From contig WARS01000038.1 in assembly GCA_008933995.1 (NCBI GenBank), positions 4,482,010 through 4,546,009 of the forward strand: a stretch of 64,000 nt of DNA. Reading direction: 5' to 3'. Positions 23,803 to 36,606 of this stretch are shown here, piece by piece. The stretch's first letter is position 1. Every line of letters starts with the position of its first letter. This stretch comes from Datnioides undecimradiatus. Lineage: Eukaryota; Chordata; Actinopteri; Lobotiformes; Datnioididae. The notes under the pieces were generated by a model. It was not told where the DNA came from and did no database searches. It was given only the letters and a program-made list of their open reading frames with translations. Position numbers and translations under genes: made by a program.

Positions 23803-24243
23803 TTAACCCTCTAACGCCGTTTCCTCAAGCTCATTTTGGATTACAGTAATTACATCACGGTTTGTGCAATCGGAAAAAATGAAAGGGTTTCTGAAAGCTG
23901 AGACGTTGCGCTCTACAGCCAAAATGGAGTTATTACGGTAATTTCACCTGTGAATGTCCCAGAAGCCCACGGAGAAGCTGCGGTGGAGAAAGTTTCCATT
24001 TTATGTTCTGTTTACTCACATTATGAGACACAGACTCTCGATAGTTTTATACGTTTTATACGTTTCAAATTTCAAATATAACATGCAAAATCTGCTGTGC
24101 ATATGTAATTGCAGTTTTGTTTGTCGTCATGCTCTTCTAACATGCAGCTAGTAGTAAATAACTGCCACGTATTGAAAATTGCAGGTATTCTGGAAAAATG
24201 GGCAAAAGCACTTACAGGATAGGCTCAGGTGTTAAAGGGTTAA
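23803..24243. mobile_element. piggyBac-type MITE with TTAA duplication
   Basis: A 433-bp core (23807-24239) is bounded by TTAA at 23803-23806 and TTAA at 24240-24243. The left end reads CCCTCTAACGCC. The right end, reverse-complemented, reads CCCTTTAACACC, matching at 10 of 12 positions. TTAA target duplication plus ends starting CCC are the hallmark of piggyBac-superfamily elements. No open frame longer than 65 codons lies inside, so it would be non-autonomous and moved by a piggyBac transposase elsewhere. The interior has small tandem repeats at 24046-24079. It begins two bases after the Tc1 target TA. Confidence 0.7.
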
Positions 24244-25100
24244 TGACTTTAGCTTTATTGTTTGTCTGCTTTTGTTTCAGCTGACGAGTCAAAGGATGAG
24301 GGAAGTCTAGAGATTAAAGAGCACCATAACAACACTATGTTTTAGTTTGAAAATGCTCTCAGAAGGCCATAAATCCCACAACGCCCCCAAACAAATACCA
24401 TCTATGCTACAGTTTATAGTCTGGTAGTGGTAATGCATTCAAAATAATGAGTAGACACAGTAGAGCACACAGTGCAGCAGTGCTGTTATTATTGGTATCA
24501 CAGTGAAACAGGGAGAGCGTGCTTGAATCGGAGTGTAGTCTGACCTTTCCTTCAGAGACACGGATCAAATTTCTACAAATCAAGCTGTAGAGGAAAAGCA
24601 CAATGGTTTCTGAAGTTCTTTATTTCTTATTCACAAAGTCTTTCCTGAGCTGTCTCATCTGCATTTCACTCAACAGCTTCTTCTCTCTGAATTAAATCGT
24701 GGGACTGCTTTGGTTACCACTATGTTCAGCATTGATGCAGCATGGCATTGGGAGTAATCTTCTCCTATCCACTAGAGGGCCTCAGCATGTTCTCCTGCTC
24801 TTCTGGTCACCTGACTTTTAATCATCCTGCTCACCTGTCCATGTGCCTGCTGTTAGCTTTCCTCAGTATCCTGGTTAGCTTGTGTGTGTAGCTCAGCTCC
24901 TCTTCTGCAGCTCTTCAGTGACTCCCTCTCCTGTTTTTGACCCCAGCTTCTACCTCAGGAGATGGCTGCCTGCCTGCTCTTGGTTGGACTGCTCTTTCTG
25001 CCTGTGCAGTCTGAAGGTTTGTTTGATCTTTGTGTTGAGGCTGTTTTATCACATCTCCTCTGCCTCATGGATCTGTTTTTGAGCCCAATCCAAGCAAAGC
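24244..25100. other. No gene seen
   Basis: Non-coding sequence. A pyrimidine-rich stretch at 24790-25090, with many CTGCCTG and CTCCTC words, may be the body of the minus-strand SINE whose head is at 25102-25172, or another old fish repeat. It is not resolved. Confidence 0.5.
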
Positions 25101-25101
25101 A

Positions 25102-25172
25102 GCGTTACAAACCTAGGATGTTGCACATGTGAAGCAAACACTGCATCCAACTGAGCCACCAGGAAGCCCCCA
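25102..25172 (-). mobile_element. tRNA-derived SINE head, minus strand
   Basis: On the minus strand the segment reads TGGCTCAGTTGG (25158 to 25147), a good match to the pol III A-box. About 33 bases later comes GGTTTGTAACGC (25113 to 25102), a degenerate B-box. Spacing and order fit a tRNA-derived promoter. The B-box is too diverged and no acceptor or anticodon stem folds cleanly, so a SINE is preferred over a tRNA gene. Confidence 0.5.
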
Positions 25173-28100
25173 GGCAGTGCTTTTTCAATCAAAAGGCTTC
25201 ATAGTAAGAACGTGCCCTCAGAGGGCACATAAACTTGGTCACCTGTCACTTTTGTCTCATATATTCTCAGTGATATTTCCACCAAATGTCAACCAATTGC
25301 TGTTTTGACCAGCTCATATAAGAAAATACAAAATCTAAGACATTTGCACTTTGAAAATGGCAAATTCATCCTCTCTCTCTGTCTCTCCGTCTCTCATAGT
25401 TTCCTCTCTCTGTCTTCGCTAAGTAAGAATTGGCTGCTGTTGGTGGCAGGACCGAGGTGACGCTTCCCGCCTGGGTGCTCTGCCGTGCCACATCTGTCCA
25501 TCTGTCAAGCATACAGGCCCATCAATCAACAGCTGAATGCAGGTGAGTGCGAGGTACAATGAACAACCATTAATCACTCCGAGACACGGACACCAGTGGG
25601 GCGCGCTGGGTGGGCGGGGGGTTTTTAACTACTGTAATTGTACGTGTGTGTGTGGAGACAGCGAGTCGGCCATTGTTTTCTACTTAGCTTGTTTTGTTTT
25701 GATGCACAGCTCATCTGTGCTTGTCTAACTCTTCAGTGTGAAGCTTCTCAGTGTGAGAGCTGATGTATACACACAGTTGTAGCATCAAGGCCAAAGCGTG
25801 ACTTGAGCTTTTTGCTCAATGTAATGATAGAAATAGTATGTGAATAGCCTGGACTGTGAAATGTAGAGCTCTAAAAAGCTGTTTTTAGTAAGTCAAGATA
25901 AAATCATACCATTCAGGCCAAGTTGTTGTAGTTTTGGATATCTTGATCTCTGGCTAAGTAGTGACTGGAGCCTTTTTTAGTGAATTTAACTGGAAAAGTG
26001 TCTGTGGTGGCTTCCTGTTGTTGGGCTGAAACAGTACATTCCTGCAGGGGGCAGTGTTTCCTGTGGACATTAGGGTCAAGAGGAAGTAGGTCGGAAATAA
26101 TGCAACAGGTAGTTAAAAGCACACAATCTGATTGGTCAATTAGGCATGTGGTCATCACTATAAATATTACTCTGTCATCGGATTACAGCTGAAAACAGAC
26201 TCTTTACCAAGTGAACTGACCTCTGAGACTGTGTGACAGACAGACAACAATGAGATTCACTGTTTCTTTTCATTTGAGAGTACATTTCACCCACGTTTGC
26301 TCCTGCTTTTACATTCATGGTTATTGTAAACAAACGTGTATCTGACTCTATACATGTTGGCAACATTGCAAATGCCGGTGCAAAGATCTCTTGAAAGTGG
26401 CACGAGCTCAACAGGGAAGTGAAAATCATTAATTTGTAAAGGTCGGCCTACATGCTGGAGTTGTAAACTTACAAAAGATCCTGCTGGCATTACTAAATGA
26501 GAACGCCTTATTTTTAATTTGAGTGTGAATTGCCACACAATATGAATACATTTCCATTTTATTGGTTGCATTATTGCAGTATCGCCCTCAGAGGTGTGCT
26601 CTAAGCAGCCTTATTGCGCCTTGTTCTTGACAGTATCACTGAGGTGTAATACCACTCTAAAGGACACTTGGATATTGTGAACAAATCGTGTTCCTGACAC
26701 ATCTTCTGTTCAGTCAAAAACCCATTTCACAAAGCAAATGCAGTCACAGTTTGGTGTGCCGGTATGATTTAGCTCTTGGGTACGCTCCCTGCTGCGGGAA
26801 TTCAGTGTAACAGCACGAAATCCATAGCAACATGTTAACTAACACTCTGGGAGCATTATGATAATCCGCCAGTGTGAATTAACATAGACAATACAGCCCT
26901 CCAGGGTGCATTGCGCACAGCTGATGCAGGTGGAGGGTGGAGAAGGCTTTTGTTGGTAGATGCAGCTGTAAGCGGACGTCAGAGGTAATGCGAGTGTAAA
27001 AGCGTTTCTATACAGATGCAATAGGCCCAGTTCACCGTGTTTAATGTGATCTGTGAGCTGCATGTCCTGCTACAACTACTAGTTGATAACAGATGTGTTG
27101 CTCATGTGCATGGTTCTTAATGCTGCTTCTTAAGGCCTTCGTTCCTGCAGTTCACTGGCCCCTCAGAGCGGTTTGATCCACTTCCTACACGCATTACCAC
27201 CACAAATCTCCCCAGATGTACAGCATATACCTCTGTGACTGTCCCTGTGGTCCCCCTCTCATGCAGCGTGTAGATCAAATCTCTTGCAGCCAGTCGAAAA
27301 AAGTTTACAGACAAACAAAGAGCGCGCTGAGCTTTGGTGGCGGGGAAAACGGGCAGATACTCGGTCTCCACTCACTGAGCTGAGGAGAGGGACAGAGAAG
27401 CCGGGGAAGTAAATGGAGATGGATTGCAGTATTTTTGCTTCTTTATTTCTGTTTTTATTTCTAGTTTGTTGCTTTGTGATATTGCAGCATTTGAAGGCAG
27501 AGAGCAGCACAAAAAAAACCCCTCCAGTGACTGACAGTGTTGGATTTTAAAAAGGAAATTCTTGCTTTACAAAGTTTGACTTTGAGTTTTACTGCTGCGG
27601 CGCTCAACAGTTGGTAGTTTAAGGACTGCAGCAGTATTTTCAGTTGCCCTGCACATTTTGCATTACGAGTATCATGCACAATGTGTTAAAAAGCTCCTTA
27701 AATGGCCAATTATAAAAACATTTACTTTAGTAGTCATGTTTTTATTGACGGTCCCTTATTTCTACATATTCTACTTAAGCCGTCTGACAGAAATATGTCA
27801 GCGTCCACATGCCAGTTGGAGCAGAAACACTCGCAGTTCATGGTGTAAATTCTTTTATTTGGCTGCTTTATCCAAACCACTGGATGCATCGCTCAAACAT
27901 GGCAGGAATAAAAACACACTCGTACATTAATTTGGTATGGGGAGAAGACACTCCTGCCAAAGAAATCTTTTAATAAAAGATAGTCACCCTCCAACCGGGT
28001 ACAGCTGCTTGTAGAGCAGAGGAAGAATGAAGAGGAGCTCTGTGGCCTCAAACAAGTGCTGAAAAGTAAACACCAGTGTTGTTGAGGCGTTTTGTTGCTT

Positions 28101-30512
28101 TAAAGTTAGGGATCTTTAACATAATCTGTGTATGTGGGATACGGCTCCTAACCCAGAGGGAGGGAGTGTGCGTTTCAACTTGACCATCGGGCGACTTTAA
28201 AGCACATTTCCCGCGGTGGTACGCGGAGGCATATTAGCTGCGCTGGTTCCAACGTTGCTTAATCGTGGTGTTGAAAGAGGGCAGGAAATGGTTTATTCAT
28301 GACAGAAAATTCCTGCCGCGGCTCACCTTAGACCTGGATTTGCCTGGCAAGGAAGATGGGAGAGAGCTTGAGTGTGAAGTAGGAGAGAGAAGGAGTGTAA
28401 AGAATGATAATTTGCTATATGAATAAATAATTTAAAAACAAACACAGAGCTAAGCTGTAGAATGAAACGCCCAAAGGCAATTAACTCTGGGAAAGAGAGA
28501 GGGCAATTAATTTTGTTTATCAGTGATGTATAACTTTTATATGGGCCTGTGAGGTTTAGAAAAGTCACTGTTATTTGATTTTTATGATGCATGTTTTATT
28601 CAGACGCACATTTGTGGCTTTGTGGCCTCTGTGAATGTCCAGCTGCTAAGTATATGAATAAGGTGCTTTTACAGAAAGTAAGTACCCTGAGATTCTGCCT
28701 GGAGATTTAAGTTTTTTTCTCCTTGTCACCCGCTGTGTCCTCCGTTCAGATAGTCACTGGATAGATTTGTGCTTAGCCAGAAGCGATTTGGGTGAAGGAA
28801 ATCTTGAAACAGCAAAAATCCACTGAAGAGAGTGAAGGCATGTGAAAAGTCAGGCATGTCTAAGAGGACGTGTGCAAAAGGCTTTATGTTTTATATTATT
28901 TTATATGTCAAAGACCTGCAAACTGTTCCATGCCATTTATAAATAAATTAGCATCTCATGCACCCACCCCCTGCAGTACTCCAAAGTACTTGTACTCCTG
29001 TCTCAGAAAGGCTGTAATCTACCTGGATCTACATCTGCATTCACCTGAGACGTGCAGCTTTGGCCTCAGTCTTTCAGCATTATAGAGTTATGGAGTATTT
29101 TAAGCCTCCTTTACAGTCACTTGATTAATGGCGCCTATGTTTGCGTAATTAGGTTGCCACAGCATGTCAAAGCTGTCGTTTCAGCTGGCAAACCAATGGC
29201 TAGAAATCACATCACATTCTGTCTGAAAGCAAGGACTAATTGTTGACTCTCTTCAGCACTTCTAAAACTCTTGAAAGTCCTGAAAGTTCTTCAAACCAGA
29301 CTTTGAATATTTTCCGCCTGATCTCCTCGGGCAAGTTCGTCTGCGTGCCTTCCGACCTTTGCCTTTGAGTCTAGACTTTACAGCTTTGAGCCATGTTGCT
29401 GCAGACTTTAAGAGAGCGGACAAATGAGTTGAAAGGGGCGCAGGAAGTCGAATGTGTCTGTGCTTGTGTTTGATCATTACTGTCTCGTCTTCTTGCGGCG
29501 CTCACCCGGTCCTGTAATAGAGAACTGCAATAAAAATGTTCGCAGTCCGTTCTGTGAAATCCTCGACCTAGCCACATCCAGTAAACGGTGGATTTACCTG
29601 GAAAGGTCATATGAGGTCGTTGCATGTAAATACAGTGGCACTGATAGCAGTAGCTGCTCATTACTGGCTCTACCCACATGTGCTGCACAGGCAAAATAGT
29701 TTCTAAGAGTCTAAATGCAGAGTCTCCCCACAATCAAGGTCTTCTTGTGGAACTAAATTAGTTTGAAGTGTGCTTTTTACCTGGACTTATCCCTGGACCA
29801 CGGGGTGCCACTGATTAAAGCTGAATAATCAGTTTCATATGATGATGGTGTTCGTCAATAAAGCTCCAGCTGGGGAATTTATTCTTTTTTTTCATCATCA
29901 TGTCTTTTAAAAGAGAGACAAGACACACAAGGAGTTTTTGGAAAGTCAAAATGTGCAGATTAAGTTGATTTATGGGCATTTAGGTGCAAACTTTATTAGA
30001 AAATGACATTCATTTTCAATTTCTTTCAGCGGCTTTCAATAGATTTACCACTTGCTGCCAACAGCACAGTATAAGAGTGCTGGAAAGACCAGCAGTAACT
30101 TTGCTTTTTATGGTATCTCATCTCTGTGGTCAAGATTTTAATGGGCGCTTATTTCTCTGGATAGAAGGCAGAACATAATCCACGTTCAGGTGTGGAAAAA
30201 TCAATACCGAAAATGAAAACTGAACATTTTTGCTCGAGTGGATCAAAGTTAAATTTGGAGCAGATGAAGAGTTTGTTTTATCTGGTGCGTGTGATTTTTA
30301 ATGAATCTCTTAATGACGAGCACTTTGACTTTTTAAAAGTGATTTACTGAGGGGGGGAAAAAAAATCCCAAGCAGCAACCTTCAGCCGTCCTTTTTATTA
30401 AGTTGAGTTTTATTATTTTATGAGGAGTGACAGCTTCTTGACGTGTTTCCAGAATCCGAGAAGCTACAAAGGAGACGTACTTTGTCCCCAGAGTGTTGCC
30501 AAAAAAAATATC

Positions 30513-30535
30513 TTTTTTTTTTTTTTTTTTTTTTT
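30513..30535 (+). repeat. Poly(T) run, T23
   Basis: Run of 23 T, preceded by A8 and TATC. On the minus strand it is a poly(A) tail-like run, but no SINE or LINE body was recognised beside it. Confidence 0.9.
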
Positions 30536-31428
30536 CCTTTTCTAACCAACGCTTTTAAAGACCTGAGTGGTTAACCATCGGTCATCCAGAATTTTTTGTA
30601 ACATCAAAAGACCATCCTAGACTTCAAAGATTGTTTTGATCTCGAGAACAGGGTTTTGACCTGATGAAACCGGCATAATAGACATTGCCAAAGGACTTGG
30701 ACAGACAGCAATCTTGGTGAGCTCCACTCTTGTTCTTTACCTGTGAGACCAGGGACGCTGCTGGCAGCACAACAGTTCAAACTTGCGCTCCGGTGTCTCA
30801 TTTTTTTGATGGAAGTGTGCCTTGTTAAGTCGGCTACCCACTGGAGGAAGTGTGGGTGAGTGCTCCAATGATTTTGGGTGAGTGGTATTAATCAGGAAAT
30901 TGGATCAATCAGTCAGTGAGACGTGGATAATGGCAACCTCAAGGGGATTTAAAAAAGAAACGTGACATCTTAAGAACTTTAAAAGCTGTTGAAATTCACT
31001 CAGGGAACAATGGATCACTGAATATCAGAGAGAAGAGCCTTGTAACACCTAAAAACACAGCAATGCTGCTGATGGAGCGAGCAATCTAGGTGTGCTGTGG
31101 AGGAAGAGGAGGAGTGAAAGGAAAGGTGGACTGAAAATAGAAAATAGAGCTGAGGCTCTTCTGCAAGGTCAAAATGAAACCAACTCTAAAATATCAAAGT
31201 AATAAAGTGGTTTGCTACAACTTAAATCATTTTAATCATGTCAAATCAAATGCATACTGAAAATGCTTCAAAGGCCAGGCAGGCCATGCTGTGTCAGCCT
31301 GAAAGATAAATACCAGAAAAAGGTGACGATGAATGTTATTTCCATTATTATATAACATCCGTTGAACTGGCGTAGACTTGCCCCAAGGATGTATTTTCAA
31401 AAAATTAAAGAAATCACAAACTCAAAGC

Positions 31429-31445
31429 TTTTTTTTTTTTTTTTT
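31429..31445 (+). repeat. Poly(T) run, T17
   Basis: Uninterrupted 17 T. No associated element was recognised. Confidence 0.9.
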
Positions 31446-32269
31446 ATCAAGGGCTATTCAGTGACCTTCGTTGCATTTCCAAAATGTGAACACAGTGACA
31501 CTGACAGTGGCTGCAACACAACTTTAAAAACTTTTTAGAAACTCTGACTCATTGATTCATACTTAAGACGTTTTAGCCAACATCACTGAAGCAGGAGTTG
31601 ACAGTGCATTTGCAGGGGACTATTTTCAGCTGTGGATTCATTTGTATTTGGTGCTCAGTTGACTATTTCTGCTATGTTATAACGGAAGAGACTCCCAATG
31701 AACTACAAAGTCCATATTAATCATAATGTCCCAGTGAAACAATGTGGCTCACTGATGTGTTTTTAGCTCCGTGGAACAGTGGAATTAACTCTGTTAGGCT
31801 TTGGATACACAGACAATACTTGTTAGTAGGATGAGTTCAGTGGTGGTGCTGGTCTTTTCAAGCCATTTGTTGACAGAAAGTTATATATACAATGTTGACA
31901 GCATGGCTTGTGGGCTAAAGCTGCATGCAAGATATACTTGGGACTTCTTTGTCCTGAACTCAGCCTGAACTTGAGGCAGAAGTCTGCAGACAGTGCAAGC
32001 CTTGACCTTTTAATGATTACAAACCTTCTCTTGTTCTGTCTGAACATGGTCGTGAACATTACAGATTTTTCCCCGCGCTTGGACTGCCCAAGTTTCACAG
32101 CTGAAATCAATTGGTGTTTCCATCGTGGAGTGAGTTAGCTGAGGGCTGCGGCACGTTTCTGTCTCCCTCCATAATCAAACTAACGCTGTTTTTCACCAAT
32201 GTGCTCGCAGTCAGAAGAGGCAGGGGAAAAAATGTCCTGAATATCAGAAATGCTGGAACACATTTAGTA

Positions 32270-32458
32270 AGCCTCTCCACTCCCAACCTACCTGCCCTCA
32301 TTGATGTAGCAATTTCACACAAAAATACAATAATAGCACAAGACCTGGGCCATCCACTCCATTGTCACTTCACAAAAGTCCCCTCTGGCTACAGATGCAG
32401 AAAGTTCAGCCGCAAAAGAGCCCATTTCTGCAGAAGCGCTGCCCTGCCTGAGCCATAG
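32270..32458 (+). mobile_element. Non-LTR retrotransposon C-terminal coding fragment
   Basis: The plus-strand frame gives HPLHCHFTKVPSGYRCRKFS and then RKRAHFCRSA to a stop at 32456-32458. This resembles the C-terminal signature of a group of fish LINE-type polyproteins: D-P-x-H-P-L-H-x-x-F-x-L-L-P-S-G-R-R-Y-R, then a basic stretch with S-F-x-P-x-A. The preceding STPNLPALIDVAISHKNTII fits the region just before it in those proteins. The frame upstream of about 32270 looks unrelated. It is a short isolated remnant with no reverse transcriptase motif nearby. Confidence 0.45.
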
Positions 32459-34571
32459 AAATTCTTAAGAGTGCCTTTTATAATATGAGATTTAATGTAC
32501 AGTTTTCACATTTCAGCTGCACCACAGCTGATGGAGCTAAAATCCTTAACACACTTGAAGATATTCCCATTTGAATCAGAGCACACAAAGGCATGTAAAA
32601 TGATTTTATAGCAGAATCGACTGCACTGAAAAATGCATAAATCTCATTTCTATGGTCTAGGAGAGCCAAGCCAGATACTGTATGAGCATGAACAACTACC
32701 TCAAGACCAGTGGCCATTTTTCAATACAGTGAGTGAGTTGAGCAAATGCACACAAACAGACTTGATGCTGTTAATTTACTGGACATCAATACCCCATTTA
32801 AGCAATGTAATTGTACCCACACGCTCAGATAATCTCTCTATTTTGACTCCTGTTCAGTGTGTAGGAGATAAATATTGAAATAATCTCAAGATGAAGTCTA
32901 CGTTGGCATTTGTTGCCTAATAAGTTGCTTCAGAAATGAGTCGTTTATCCAAATGATCAGTTTTCTGTTGGATCTTTTAATACCATAAAATGTTTGCTGC
33001 ATGTGGTACATCTATTGTCATGTTTAGAGTTATATTAGAAGATATATTCATGTCTTTTTGGTAAATATAATGAAACATGACAAGCTAAGCTAAGCTAACA
33101 TCACACTGAGTGCACAGTATCGACCTGCTCGTCACAGTAAGCTAAATGATGTCGAAGCTACCTCTTCAGGGATTACAGTGTGATCTTCTTAATTATATTT
33201 CATTCCCGTCTCAACTTGTCAGCCACTAGCGACGCAAAGTGAAAACCAGTGAAACATTTGCCTCTGAATATTAACACTGCCTGTGTTTATTATTGTAACA
33301 ATTAATAAAGTCACCTGTCACCCAGTGCAGTTGCTGTCTTATGATGGCTTGAAAGAGTTGTGTGATGATAATGAACGCCACACCGGTAAAAGCTCGGCAT
33401 ATTAAGTCTGCATTTGTAAATTCATTGTTTGTTGTGGTCTTGTCAGGAGATTTGATTCAAAATCGAGAAAAGAGATTATGCATCGCGTGGTTCTGCTTGA
33501 TTAAGTAATGGAGTGTTAATTGGTACCTCATCTACCTCCCTTCTAATTGTTATGCTGCCTGGTCAGAGCGACAGGCTGAGGCTCGGGCTAAATAAGCTGT
33601 TTTGATGTCCGAAATGCCCTTTGCTGCTCTGATAGCTGAATGGACTGTAGTGTGCTCTCCCTTGGGCTCCCCAGAGGCAGTGAGGAGCAAACAAACTTAT
33701 CTCATCCCAAACCTTCCCTCTGCTGCTTTACATTGTTTTCATGGCTAAGGATGGTGGATGTGTAGTAGTATGGATACAGTGATACAGAGAACACTGTCAG
33801 GTACTGGGGAAGACATACAGTATAGCCCCAAAAGGACAAGACGCCTTTAAAAAAGAGAAAAATGTTTTTTTTTTAATATAAACTATATAAACATATAATC
33901 ACAGCTCAAATGAAAAAGCTTAAAGAACTGTCTGTATATGCTTTGAGTGACATAATGACTAATATGTGCATTGTGGCTCTTTAGTTTTGATTTTATCGTG
34001 TCACTTCTGTGAGACCGTGTATGTTGTTTTTGTTTTTTTTGTGACGTTGAATGCAGCACAGTTTCCTTGGCCTCTTCTGTTATTTCCCCAGGGCCTATAG
34101 TGACTTGAGTTGCCAAAACTGGTAATGAGCCTCCGCAGGAGAGCGTGTAGGTGTGGTTTTGGATGCAGGAGGGTATTGCTCACCAGTTTGTTGTCATCAC
34201 TCATTCGGAAAAAGGAAATTCTGACCTGCGTCAACCTACACCATATGGTAAACACGGTAAACACGGACTCAGATGCGCAAGCTGTGGTCTGAAAAAAATC
34301 TGTTTTTATACAACAATTCAACAAAATCTACACAGCTAATTTGTTAAAACAGTCTGATGCTGTTACGGGTTTGTTTACCTCACTATCTGTGAACATCGGA
34401 GTAAAATGGGCCTTTATTCTCAGCTCTAATATGTTTTCATGTTCTGTATCAAGTGCTTTATATATGTAAATTTACCTGTAGCTCTTCAGCCAGACATCTC
34501 TCATGTTAGATGCCTATAAGATCACATAATGGTACTTCCTGCACATATCCTGTCACTATTTTGTAATTAAA
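32459..34571. other. No gene seen
   Basis: Non-coding. A GCTAAGCTAAGCTAAC string at about 33083-33100 is the complement of the TTAGCTTAGC core of the repeats at 16.4, 34.6 and 62.3 kb, but the flanks do not match well. A 9-bp GTAAACACG duplication is at 34248-34265. Confidence 0.55.
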
Positions 34572-34690
34572 GCTTTAAAGGAATAGTTCCACATTTTATG
34601 AAGTACAGCCTTTCACTCTCTTGTTGTGAGTTATATTTGAGCTTAGCTCAACACAGTGATTGGAAACGGGAGGAAACGGCTAGATTGGAG
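34572..34690 (+). repeat. Teleost interspersed repeat copy (TTAGCTTAGC family, diverged)
   Basis: It starts AAAGGAATAGTTCCACATTT and passes through CACTCTCTTGTTGTGAGTTA, a degraded GAGCTTAGCTCA core and GGAAACGGGAGGAAACGGCT. This block order matches the 5' half of the fish repeat seen at 16.4 and 62.3 kb. Boundaries are approximate. Confidence 0.55.
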
Positions 34691-36474
34691 TCTCCTCACA
34701 TTCAGATTGACTTCCTTGAACCTGCACTGGTTGCCTGGCAACCTCTTGGTGACGATAAGACTTGTGTTTTTCAGTCATTTGTCTTTCAATTTGGTGGATC
34801 TATTGTGGAAAATAAGAAATCTTGAACCCATTAACATTAAATATATAAGTATATCTTTATAAAGACTACGATGAGGCTGGATTACCCTGTTTTGCAGAGT
34901 GTTAACCACATTCAGGACTGTGTGTGCAGCCGGAGCTGGAATAGGAAGGTGAGCAATGCTGCAGTGAGAGCAAACACTCTCAATAAACCGAGATGCAAGA
35001 AAATACAGAACCTATGCTGCTGTCCTCAGGTTGAACCTTCAAGGTCTGCTCCAAATCAGTTTAGTCTAATTTCACACTGTCGTTCTAAGTTGGAAGAAGG
35101 AGCCATCAAACGCAGCACGGCTAATATGTTGTTTCTTCTCTAATGGCTGACTGCTTGGCTCAGATCTGAGCGCCTTTTGAAGTTGCGCTTCACTTGAGTT
35201 GATAAGTGTGACTAACAACCAACAGCGGGTTGCCACTGAGGAGCAGCAATATTGTTAAAAGTAATAGAGGTGTTATCTCGCTAATGCACTTCATACTTTA
35301 CGACCGTTGGAAGGTGTGTGGGGTGTGGGGGATCGGAGGTGGCGAGGACAACAACTGATGCCTGTTAGCTGCATTTTTCACCGCCGCTACTCAAGAAGAT
35401 GGCATTTTATGAAGCTGCAGCTTGTCTTGCAGTCTGTTTATTGCGGCGAAATGAATTGCACAACAGCAGCGCCTTGCCTAATGAAAATAAATCATAAATG
35501 ATGACTCGGGAGCCAAACTGAATTATATGGAGCAGTATCAATCTCAAGCCTTTGTGAGGTCGCAGGTTCTTGAACCCAGATCCTCGAGATTTAAAGCAGC
35601 TAATAAGTTTCTGGTTTCAATACAGAAGTGAATTATGATGTAAATCAGAAGTGACTGGGGAGGAAATGGGCCTTGTAGAGCAGCAGAGCAACAATGGAAA
35701 GTTACTAGAAATGCAGAGTGCAATGTTTTGCATGACGCGGTGTACAGTCCTCATTTAGAAAAACAGCATTTTGTTTCCCTCTTGTCTTTCGGACTTTGCA
35801 GCGCTCACGGCCACAAAACCAGAGCAAACTCCGCAATATTACAAATACTGCCTCAAACATCGTGAGCCTCTTTAATACCGGCTGATAATCCGCAGCTGAA
35901 AATCCTTAATATACATAATTCCAGAGACACCAGCCACGTGTCCTGCCAATTATATAAACCAAACTCTCATTATTTGTGGGCTGTTTTGGACTTGATGGGC
36001 TTTTTTTGGGACCCCGGATTGATGAGACACTTACAGTGTCTGAAGATCAGTTTTGTTGCACAGCTTGTGAAATAATTAAACTTTAATTCTGTATAAATAG
36101 CTTATGGTAAAAAGAAATAAGTTGAGAATTAGTGAATAAAAAGATAAACAAGACTAATTACATCTTTATTTTACGTATTTTATGCCAAGTTTATATTGTT
36201 TGGATTGTTGACTGAAATACAATTATCATGCCAACCCTGAAGAGCTCAGGTTGAACATAAATTTAACACAATGTGGAAGGAACAATCACCCCATCTCCTG
36301 CAAAAATGAAATCAGTTTTGATGGAACGTTAATGTCGCCTGGATTCATTTGTGTCAGCATAATAAGAAACCATGTGGATATTTGTGGATGAATGTGGACA
36401 CACGAGACTCATTTATACACCCGCCACCCAGGCCGACCTTCCTGTCACTACTGTGCTCTACATATCATCAGTAC
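34691..36474. other. No gene seen
   Basis: Non-coding with short chance frames. The stretch at 35760-35960 contains several homeodomain-like TAAT/ATTA words in a non-repetitive background, a composition often seen in conserved non-coding DNA. This is only a suggestion. Confidence 0.5.
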
Positions 36475-36606
36475 AGCACCTCCCTTGCTGGATGTAGCAA
36501 CGCTGCCTGTGAACATAATCCAGGCAGCAATTACAGTTCTCATCAAAATGTGAGTGGAACAACAAATTAGTACATAAAAATAATTTCTAGGAGACGGAGT
36601 TGCCAC
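36475..36606 (+). repeat. Copy A of a 90-130-bp dispersed direct repeat
   Basis: From 36511 it shares GAACATAATCCAGGC, ATTACAGTTCTCATCA, AACAAATTA and AGGAGAC blocks, in the same order and spacing, with 61311-61402. I judge identity at about three quarters. Weak similarity extends upstream to a CAGCACCTCCCTT block. The family is not recognised. Confidence 0.75.

Larger units (their letters stand above)
25173..32269. other. No gene seen; T-runs only
   Basis: Seven kilobases of non-coding sequence with frames under about 120 codons and no recognisable domain. Simple features are T23 at 30513-30535 and T17 at 31429-31445. The block at 26280-26560 is non-repetitive and could be tested for conservation. 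Confidence 0.6.

Noticed and set aside
25102..25172. Possible tRNA gene on the minus strand
   Set aside because: The A-box is good but the B-box is degenerate and the arms do not pair into a cloverleaf, so a tRNA-derived SINE head is preferred.
33083..33100. Antisense copy of the TTAGCTTAGC repeat
   Set aside because: Only the AGCTAAGCTAAGCTAA core matches. The expected flanking blocks are absent.
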